A DNA stretch of 64,000 nt from assembly GCA_022494885.1 (NCBI GenBank), contig JAGVSM010001453.1:62001-126000 (forward strand). The letters run 5' to 3'. The stretch comes from Micrasema longulum. Its lineage: Eukaryota > Arthropoda > Insecta > Trichoptera > Brachycentridae. Position 1 is the first letter of the stretch. Each line of letters opens with the position of its first letter. The notes under the pieces were generated by a model that was given only the letters and a program-made list of their open reading frames with translations, did no database searches and was not told the DNA's origin. A program made the translations under genes and the position numbers. Shown one piece after another: positions 55,466-64,000 of the stretch.

Positions 55466-56336
55466 AGGGTTTGTTTGTTTGTTTGATTTATTTTTGTTTT
55501 GGTTTTCGCTATCGTCATCGTTATCGTTATATTATTTTTAAATTTTTGATTTTGTTTTCGTTTTTATTTTTATTATCGTTATCATTTTTATTTTGTATCA
55601 TCGTTATCGTTTCGCTTTTCGCTGTCATTTCCAATTTCATTTTCGTTAAAAATACGCCCTCAACCTATATGGTAATTTATGATTTTACAAGTAATCAGAA
55701 CACCTTTCCGAATCCAGCATTCTGAGTAAAAAACTGACTGTGAACGTACTCGTATTTCTTCGTTTGGAATCATTACGGTGACACAAGACAAATGTCCGCG
55801 TGTCAATCACCCCGTTCAATACGACCCTTCTTTCAATAAATATTTTATTACTCAGAAAATAAATGATTTACGAATCCGTCTTGTTCGCGACATTATTTAC
55901 CTCCCTATATAAGGGCGTGTAAAGTGTAAACACAATAGAAATTCGAGGAATCGGTAAAGCGTTTTTCTTTTCATTCCACCCTAGAATTGTAGTGTTTCTA
56001 TGTGTTTAATGCTTGGGTTCCAAGTGGCACTTAAGAATCCACTTCTTTCACAAACAAATTCTTATGATTTAAATTATCTTCGCCACAATTTATTTATAAA
56101 TCTACCAAAACAGACCAAAAAATATTATTTTATTGAGACGTAACTAGCTTGAAAATCATATTTCTTTTCAAATTCATTTTAGTTATTAATAAACTTATTC
56201 TCTTAATTTAGAATGAATTATATTTAAAATATCTTTGTACGCTTTATTTATAAAGTTCTCCAAACAAACAAATATTTGATGAATATTTTTATGGGTAGTC
56301 CATTTTTTTCAGAAATTCATTTGAGATATTAACTAC
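55466..56336. other. AT-rich stretch with a possible core promoter motif
   Basis: 55470-55660 is T-rich with repeated ttatcgtta motifs, so its 84-codon frame is compositional. At 55906-55914 tatataagg lies in ccctatataagggcgtgtaa, a strong TATA-box match that is also 16-18 nt similar to the TIR of the 22.2 kb element. No gene follows that I can recognise. Confidence 0.4.
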
Positions 56337-56400
56337 AATATTTGAATTTGTCTAAATGTTTGTAGACAAAAAACTAGATTTCATCCCCTCGGGAGTCACA
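56337..56400 (+). mobile_element. FB1 terminal block only
   Basis: caatatttgaatttgtctaa, atgtttgtagacaaaaaact and agatttcatcccctcgggag match the FB1 left end. The expected core is absent downstream, so this is a solo terminus. Confidence 0.75.
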
Positions 56401-58829
56401 CAACACCGGCTACAGAACAGCGTTTCTGTCTTCCTTGTCATGTGTTCTATCTTCGTGCTCTCCCTAATACATATGTATTGCTGTATATGCAGATATCATT
56501 CTTTGGGTAGCAAGGTTAAATATTTTATGTATGAAAATCCCGCATATGTAGTTATACACATTTTACTTTCTAAATCCGGTGTGAAAACGTCCATTTGAAG
56601 ATTACAAAAAATACAACTTCATCATCTAAAAAATTAAGAGAGACATATCAAGTCTTGTATCGTATGTCGGCTGTGACATCACAGCCTCACAAGAGTGAAC
56701 CTGATTTTACTGTGTTGTCCAAACTCCGGCTACGATCTCTTTTTATAGTAAAAAAATATCTGTTAATTTGACACTGTGATGGCACATGACGTAATAAATG
56801 ATATGCTGGACTTTTTTTCTTTTCATGAAGATCCCGATGTGATAAAAAAAATGACGAGAAGCAATGTTAATTTTCTTTTATTTAATTAGACATAAGCTTT
56901 ATTATTTTAATAAGCGTGTGTATTTATAAAAAAAATGAAAATATACAAAACATTTCGTATTTTGTTGTTTATTTGGTCCGTTAGTCTATTGTAATAAATA
57001 TATTCATTACGAAAAAACATCTATCATTTTCGGAAGTAAAAACATCACTATTCGCCTCACAAATGTCGTTTTAAAGGGAAGTGATATCATTTTTACGACA
57101 TATTATAGAAATCATATAAAAAGGAGAAAAAAACACGAAATTCAGTTTTAAGGCATAAAGTTCATAAAATAATTTTACCAGTATTTCGCTGTTTTCTAGC
57201 AAAATGTTCCCGAATTCGCCTTACAATAGCAAAAACCTCCCAATATCTCGAATCTCGCAAGTTTTACGAGAAACTATAAAAAAACTAGGTCGGAATTATT
57301 CGTCTAAAGCTCGACTCATAAAAGCTACCCAGTTCACATCACATTTTTGCCTAATCAACAAACTAACGAGGCACTCAATCTTCGAGCTTTTCATACACGC
57401 TCGAGGAATATTTTTAAGCTTTTTAGAACACTGGAAATTCTTTGCACTCCTGAGAAAGCTTTGACATTTTCAACGGTGAAAATGAGAAAACTTTTAAAGT
57501 TTACTTAGCTTTTTTTTCTTTCTTTCTTTAAGAAACATATTTACCTCAATTATTTGAAAAGAAACCCCACCCCAATAATAATGGTTTCAAAGGAACATTG
57601 GGGTATTTGGATTAATATAGTTACACAACTTCAGGCTTCTATGTTCGATTCGTACATTAAATTTGTTATTTTGATTACAATAACATAATAACTCATTGAT
57701 CGTCTGGGGTTACAATTAAACAGTACCAAAACATTGATCACAAATTGACAATACTGCAGTGAAAGCTTTTAAAGTTTCTTTGTTTTGTAATTTCCGCAGT
57801 TTGATTGTAAAGAAATATTAAGTTTTAGCTTAATTAGTTTTTAAAAAATTGATATTGATATGCGAAACTGAAGAGAGACTCAAGTCTTTATTAACAGTTT
57901 CGGGAAAGGGGTGGATACTTTCATTGTAGTACCAAAACATTTATTTTAATTTCTAACTAAAAAAATACGTCTGTGTATTGCCCTCTCAGACCGAGCTGAA
58001 GTGGATTTGTTTTAAACAGGGAATAAACACTTAATCTCCTTCACTTTTTTATAACATTCTTCACAACCCAAAATATTTTTCTGAGAAATTAATTAATTTA
58101 TTTATTATGGTCTATTGCCTCGCACTACTCGGGAGAGTACAATTTCCATTCCTCAATATACCGTCTCATTCTTAAGTAAAAAAAAATATGTTCAAGATGC
58201 CACCCTTTAGAATAGGCGTCTTCTTTGGTTACCTTTAAAAAAGGACTGAAAAGTATGAACATGAAACAAATTCAGTTGGTTGTTGACAGTGATGGGGGAC
58301 GCACGCGTCAATTATAAGCGGCGAATTTCGGCTTTTTTTGCTATAGCGGGGCTAAATTATATATTTATTTTTATAAATTATGAAAAAGAAACTATTTAAC
58401 TGTATATCTTAATGATTTTTTTTAATGTCTTAGCTTTAGAATATTCCGTCTTTTGCAGATGGTAACACGATGTTATATCACCGCGCGCAAAGTGATTATT
58501 TACCATAGTCTTTTAAAATTTAACAATAGGAGTCGTTTGGAAGTAATCAAAACGCATTTTCGTATTTTATTATATAAAAAAATCTAATGCTTTGCGAATC
58601 TTAAAGGTAAACAATTCAATTCACATGAGTTAACTTGAGATCCGAAAAAGTTGATTCTACTTATAATTATAGTTTTTTTAATTTTATTTTAAGATTTTTT
58701 TGTCTTACTTAATACATTTAATGAATGCACTCCCATTTCTGTATCATAATACATAACGTTTCGTACAAAATATGGTAATTGCAGTGCATTCTAGAGCACC
58801 GTGTAGTGTGATGTATATTCCTCGCTCAT
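56401..58829. other. AT-rich stretch, no gene assigned
   Basis: 57190-57470 is less AT-rich and open for 86 codons (57204-57464), but I recognise no motif. An 80-codon frame at 56356-56598 begins in FB1 sequence. Nothing else identified. Confidence 0.4.
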
Positions 58830-59069
58830 TTGGCTGGTTGCGACACGATATTACAAATTAAAGTGACTTGTCGCCAAACAGCTCTGCAAATTCTGGGTAA
58901 TGCGATATATGCATCGGAATGGCGGAATTATGCTGAGAAACTAGAGATATTGCTACTTAATAAGCGAGAGACTTGTTTATTTTACATTCTTCATGGCGTG
59001 ATGCGCATTTTTGTAACGACACACAAATATTTTCCTTTATATCTCTTCACAATGTTAATAATATTTTAA
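58830..59069 (+). pseudogene. possible odorant-receptor C-terminal relic
   Basis: A 79-codon frame, preceded and followed by AT-rich DNA. Residues 23-31 read LGNAIYASEWRN-like sequence (ILGNAIYASEW), which resembles the conserved AxYxSxW motif before the last helix of insect odorant receptors (7tm_6 family). It is followed by KLEILLLNKRETC, where the family has a +xxLLxxLxRxQxP segment, and then by a hydrophobic stretch ending HKYFPLYLFTMLIIF. The receptor would be an odour-gated cation channel subunit of about 400 residues in sensory dendrites, and only the end is visible. The typical Pro after the R-x-Q segment and the final SYxxLL are not seen. A chance hydrophobic frame is the main alternative. 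Confidence 0.25.
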
Positions 59070-59194
59070 AATAGTCTGTTATACCGTAAACGTATAAAAA
59101 AGTTGTTAAAAAATCTTATAAAACATACGAAATACTCGTATATTTTATAGACTGAATAATTCATACATTTTCTTTATCCAATTTATTACACTTG

Positions 59195-59300
59195 CTATAA
59201 GGGAAAAAAATACGTGCCTACATTTTTAATTTTAACATCTAAGACACAATTCCAAAATCACTCGCAAACGAGTGGAGGCGTATATATATATAAAAAAGAT
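59195..59300 (+). repeat. retroposon tail G, copy 2
   Basis: tccaaaatcactcgcaaacg, agtggaggcgtatatatata repeats the block at 28655-28742 (opposite strand there), with the same cactcgcaaacgagtg hairpin. Here the A tail is replaced by a TA run and aaaaaag. Confidence 0.6.
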
Positions 59301-59570
59301 ACTATTCTTATTATTTTTATTCGGGCATCTCGTTTTCTTTTTATATACTACTTTTCTAATAATGAATTATATTATGACTGTCGCTTCATGAGTAGAAAAT
59401 TCTAACCTATAAACGACATGTTTTGAGCCTATTTATGAAATATAAGTTATATTTCTATCCTCTACTATTGTAATAAGTCAAAAAAACTTATTAAACTCAA
59501 AGTCGAATGTACGTTTTCAAAATATCTAAATAGAGAAGAAGTAATCCTTTGAGAAATGACTATAAGTGAG

Positions 59571-59640
59571 TATTATCATCATCAAACACTTTTAGGCATC
59601 GTATAGTACATAGGACACTGCATTGTTAAAGTAAGTGCAG
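59571..59640 (-). repeat. SINE-A tail fragment, minus strand
   Basis: tattatcatcatcaaacact, tttaggcatcgtatagtaca and taggacactgcattgtt follow the reverse complement of the SINE-A 3' end. Confidence 0.55.
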
Positions 59641-59714
59641 ACTCCTCGATCATCTATCACAAGCTAATGTGTTATTTACTTATTCATTAATAAAAAGACA
59701 CAAATTACAAAAAA

Positions 59715-59830
59715 AATAATAACGCTTCCCTAACTCTATGAAGCCAAAAGCCCAGTGTTGAGTTGGGATTCAACAAAATATAAAGTGGAAGCATGCATGT
59801 TATTAAAGAATACCACAAATAAAAAATATA
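59715..59830 (+). repeat. repeat E, copy 2
   Basis: aataataacgcttccctaac, tctatgaagccaaaagccca, gtgttgagttgggattcaac and gcatgcatgttattaaagaa match 7675-7785 in order. It again sits near a SINE-A piece. Confidence 0.55.
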
Positions 59831-60109
59831 ACATAAATATAAATTTCAATAAACATCTGCACAACATTTTTAATAGTACCATATATAAATCTTTGCGATG
59901 TCTCGCAGCAGTCTCTTTTAATAGTCTCTTCCTTTAAACAAAACCCACACTTGTACACTTCTCCTTAAAATGGCCTTCGTTTTGGATTACCTTATATGTT
60001 CATCCAGGACATTGAACATTCTTGAGGCCACAAAAAAGCCATTTATCTGAGCGAAAGTCGTACGTGTTTTTGGTATTACATAATTCAAATCACAGGAAAA
60101 CCTCGTACG

Positions 60110-60320
60110 AGCAATGCATAATGTCAAACCTCTCGGAAATCGAACCCAAGACCTCAAGTTTGATAGGCGAATGCACCAACCCCTACACTACGGGGTGGAC
60201 TTATCTCCACTCGATTTTCTTTCTCGGTAGCTTACCTGAGAATAGCGATCGAGACAAAGACACTCGTCCAGGATTCTGGTTCTAATTTACTTTTCGATTC
60301 ATCCGCCCGGACACAGACAA
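60110..60320 (-). repeat. SINE-B copy, minus strand, best preserved
   Basis: Minus-strand order: gtccgggcggatgaatcgaa, aattagaaccagaatcctgg, acgagtgtctttgtctcgat, cgctattctcaggtaagcta, gagataagtccaccccgtag, tgtaggggttggtgcattcg (A-box region TAGTGTAGGGG), cctatcaaacttgaggtctt, gggttcgatttccgagaggt (B-box region). The tRNA-like block is at the 3' side of about 100 bp of conserved leader. Sequence beyond it (ttgcattatgcattg-like) is not conserved in other copies. Confidence 0.8.
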
Positions 60321-63300
60321 AAGTAAGATAAATAAGTCTAAGCAATTGATAACATTACGTCCATTATTTTGTCTCTTTCAAAACATACTTATTTTAATAA
60401 CTCATTAAATCTATCGCGAAGATAACAATTAAAGCATCAACATTAAGGAAGTATAATATATATTTGATTTTTTTAAAGAAAACTGTTTATAACTACTGCC
60501 ATTTTGTGTTATTCAATTTGTAATTCTAGTACTAAAAGAAACACATTGTTTTGATGCATTTTGTTTGAATCTCTTAGCGTTACGTCTTCTCAAAGTGTAT
60601 GAAGCTCCCTTGTTACAAAAATTAAGACACTCCACATAACTCCGCTTTATTTTCCCGTGATTACAAGTATGAAGTACTCAAGATACAGCGCATTATATTC
60701 TGCTGCTGTCTGTAGCGAGTCATTACATAAACTTGAGCTTTTTTCATATTGAGCTAATGATGCGAACTTTCCAGAAAAACCCGACCCGGAGTAATCCGAG
60801 ATGGACGAGGTGATATTTGTCAACTGTCGGTTAAGTTTATTCCGGGTTTTAAGTGCAACGAGGGTGGCAGTACATCATACTTGGATGTCTCCTTCGCGCA
60901 TTTGTTTGACTCGGTTAAAAATGGAGTTGGTTTGATAAAAACATGATGAATATTGTCATTTTTTAAACGCGTGCCGAGGGAATATTTTTATAGCGAGATT
61001 CTGTTGTCACGGGTGTAACAATGTACTACTTATCATTTTCCTTGTAAATTACGTCATCATTCCTCCTGTAACTATCAAGGTTAAAGCATACTAAGGTTTG
61101 CAAGCAAATTCAAGGCAATTGCAATAATTTATTTTTCTGTCTTACATTTCATTTTTAAAATTATATTTTTATTAAAAAAACTTGCTGCGACTGAGCTTAT
61201 ATGGCTTACATAGAAAATGTTATTATTTGAATTTCTTTTTAAACAAATCTGACTAAAACCATAAACAGGGAATAAAAATATTTGTGTACTTACTGAAAAC
61301 ATTTTAAAACGAAAAAAAAAGAGAAGAATGAGAAAAAAATATTAGGACCCATATTACTTTACTTACTAGTTTCAATTCATCAAATTATATTAATTGAAAT
61401 AAAATTCACTAATATGTACGTAATGATTATGACTCATTGTTATTTATTTAAAACATAAATTTTGGATTACGTATTTCATTTCAATTAAATCATTTTTATA
61501 TGGCCTATTAATTCTATGTGCGGGGAAACAATCACATAAGTCAACTTGTTCAAAAAAAAAATATTTGATCATCTTGTAGTATGCACCTATGTTCACACGT
61601 GTACAAAAACACGGAAGTCAAATAACGTTATTAACGTTTTATCAATGTAATTTATCACACAAAAAAAAATTATCAGTTATCGGCTAAAAAAAAATTTTTT
61701 TTGAAGAAGAACTTTTTCTAGCTTTATACCTTAAACGACAATATATTGAATATTTATCACATGACTATGTATTTCTGATAATTATCAATAATAAAATTCC
61801 AATAAATACGGAGAAAAAGATATTCTTTCAAAGTTAGATTTGATTCCTGCAATGTTCTGAAACACAAAAAACTGTCTCCTGAAAAGTAAGGCATTTTGAC
61901 TTATGTGATGGTTCCCCCCCGCCCGTAGAATTGAGTATTTTTTTTTATTGATTTATAATTTTACATATCTATTATTTTACTTTTTATCTCATCCGTATTT
62001 TCCAACTTAACAAGAGTTTTATTTCTAGCTTGTCAGCAAACAATTCGTTTATTTATTAAAAATAAGAGTAATTAAAAAAAAAAAAAAAATTGCTTCGTAA
62101 GTATTTATGAATATATTTTTTTTAAATAAAAAGGTCACACATTTTAAGTCTCGTTTAATCCAACTTCTGTCACATTTTATTTATTTAAAAGAACGTCGTA
62201 TAGATACTAAATATGAAGTTTATGGATTAAATAATAATTCATGCAAATGGTAGACAGTAGAAGATAATTTAAATAGACCATACGCTTGTTGCATTGTTGC
62301 CACATTGAATCAATCAAATTGCGAAATAAATAAAGACAAACCTGTCGTATAAGATTTTATTATTCAGAATCCCTTTATTATTTAGTAAAAAAACCGGGGG
62401 GGTTACCTTAAGTACACAAGATGGGTGGCGCCTGAATTTTTATTCTGAGATGTGACACGCTTTATTATTGTTTTTTGTTTTGTTCGTATGATTTCATTTT
62501 ATTTTCCCAAAGATCTGTTGATTGTTTTCTTGTTCCGTTCCCTAAAGATTCTCCACTCATTCAATAAAACGTACTCCTTCAAGAATTGCATCTCGATTGT
62601 CAGAGAGGGGAAAGAAAGGAAGAAGGGTGAAAGGGAAAGAGTAGAAAATAATGGTAGAAAAGGAAAGAGACGAGATAAGATGAGATTAGGTGTTGAGAGA
62701 ACATTAGAATAAAGCAACTGGCTTATTTCCCAGTGGCCCATAGAGCCGGGTTTTGTGTTATTGTTATTTGTATGTTTTGTGAGCTTGTCAGATCTCTAAT
62801 GAAATGTTCATCCTATTTCTCAAACCATTGAAAATATGACGTCATTATTCAGTATCATTTTTCTGAGAAATTACGTAGAGCGTAAAAAATATCTTCGCTA
62901 GCGTTGATTATGGTTTACAAAAAGCGTCATATTTTTTTAAAGTGTATACGTTTCGGGATTTTTTTTACGTTTTGCATAAAATACTGAAAAAAAATGGTTT
63001 CTAAAATTTGGTTTAGGTACAGTTATATTTTACGTACTATACAAACAATATAGTAAACTCTGGCATAAAAAAATGTACCCAATAAACAAAATAAGATATT
63101 GCACACCAAAATTTCGTGTGCTTAATTTAAATAAAAAATTTAAGCACGAAAAACATTTTTTTTGTTTATTCAGACATATTGTATACAATATTACTACTCA
63201 ATACATCAATATTAATTTAAATCATATTTATTCATGAAAGTTTCCCATTACGTAAATAAAAATAATGGTTTTAGTGTACATTATGGGGAGTGACTTACCG

Positions 63301-63439
63301 TGGTTTGTTTATTTTATTTTTAATTATTAATATTGTTAGTACAACATATAAATGACAAAAAAATAAATAAACAATATTTTCAATCAGTGCTCCACAAAAA
63401 ATAATTATAAATATAACTATTGGCTTATATTTCAAAGTT
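60321..63439. other. long stretch, one GC-richer island, no gene
   Basis: 60600-61000 is less AT-rich (aaacccgacccggagtaatc, cgagatggacgaggtgatat, aagtgcaacgagggtggcag, aacgcgtgccgagggaatat) and matches no window repeat; a conserved non-coding element is possible. 62590-62700 is purine-rich (ggggaaagaaaggaagaagg) and its frames on both strands are compositional. The rest is AT-rich with nothing assigned. Confidence 0.4.
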
Positions 63440-63745
63440 ATTATCGTAATTTCCAAATCCTGGTAGACAGATAATGGATTATACCCCAAGGGAGTTTATC
63501 AAGATTGATAAATAATAAAACAGAGATTGGCTGGTTAAGCGATCAATTTAAACACTTCACAAAATTCAACCGATGAAAGCGTTGATTAAAAATTCATTTT
63601 CAAGCATAGAGAGAATGGTGAATGCTACACAGCTAGTCAAACTAGCTAATTATAGATATTGAACCCTATAAATGCCTATAATTCCATGTCCCCTTTCCAA
63701 AAAAGTTGTTTATCTCTGTTTAATCCTTTCAGACTTTTTCAATTG
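63440..63745. mobile_element. FB1 element, diverged, with inverted core
   Basis: The left end reads tttccaaatcctggtagaca, gataatggattataccccaa, gggag. The right part holds the inverted core: gagagaatggtgaatgctac, acagctagtcaaactagcta, gaaccctataaatgcctata, attccatgtcccctttccaa, tatctctgttt. Layout as in the 51 kb copy. Confidence 0.65.
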
Positions 63746-64000
63746 GTGTTTTTATTGTTTTCGTATTTTATTATTTGACATTTTAGTTTTTTTAACAATG
63801 GGTCTCAAACTGAAAAAAATATACAAAGTTTAGTAAACAAGTCTTACTATTGTAAAATACATGTTTGTTTATTCAATCAAATATTTTAGAAAAAAGTATT
63901 TAAAATTTAGCTAAAACGTATTTTATAAGGATGACAGGAATTTGCACCAAAAGAAACAAACGAGCCAGCTACCACTGTCAAACTAAATTGATTTTTTTCG

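Noticed and set aside
62452..62741. Frames on both strands of a purine-rich tract
   Set aside because: Composition explains the open frames; Lys/Arg/Glu-rich on one strand and Ser/Leu/Phe-rich on the other.
1..64000. Prokaryotic features such as operons, Shine-Dalgarno sites, CRISPR arrays or integrated prophage
   Set aside because: LINEs, SINEs with Pol III boxes, a mariner and the lack of long frames show nuclear eukaryotic DNA.

Overview
The window is non-coding, repeat-rich animal DNA, most likely from an insect. It is strongly AT-rich, has no prokaryotic gene organisation, and carries arthropod-type repeats: many 5'-truncated LINEs of at least two kinds, a mariner-type DNA transposon, tRNA-derived SINEs with poly(A) or GAT-repeat tails, and a dense family of fold-back MITEs. 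I could not identify one intact host gene. Almost every recognisable peptide is a decayed C-terminal piece of a LINE reverse transcriptase. The picture fits a large intron or an intergenic desert.

Layout. 1-7.2 kb: mostly unassigned AT-rich DNA with one LINE remnant at 3.2-4.0 kb. 7.2-10.5 kb: SINE and LINE debris. 10.5-14 kb: a decayed three-copy repeat and two weak candidate exons. 14-18 kb: a LINE remnant, a hairpin MITE and a 1.1 kb near-perfect inverted repeat. 19-27 kb: a LINE, a 1.05 kb element with ~105 bp inverted termini, an exact 184 bp tandem duplication, and a SINE split by a LINE. 28-38 kb: LINE, SINE and MITE pieces, including a SINE with a perfect 11 bp target-site duplication and a LINE split by a SINE. 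38-46 kb: three copies of an unclassified repeat, a nested inverted repeat and a TA-flanked MITE. 46-50 kb: an internally deleted mariner beside what looks like a GC-rich ~1 kb LTR with a tRNA-Lys-type primer-binding site. 50-64 kb: more MITEs, SINEs and LINEs, a possible relic of an odorant-receptor C-terminus at 58.8 kb, and long stretches without assigned content.

Labels used below are mine, for repeats compared only within this window. SINE-A: tRNA-like head, body, GAT tail. SINE-B: conserved leader, then a tRNA-like block. SINE-C: tRNA-like head, poly(A) tail. SINE-D: a third tRNA-like type. FB1: the fold-back MITE family. H, I, E and G are unclassified repeats. No database search was possible, so class names rest on motifs and comparison between copies.

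The elements do not form a pathway. What the window records is layered insertion: SINE into LINE, LINE into SINE, and a mariner next to an LTR. The most interesting items are the large palindrome and its FB1 relatives, the GC-rich LTR, the long-TIR element with inward TATA motifs, the SINE-B architecture, and several GC-richer islands that no repeat explains.
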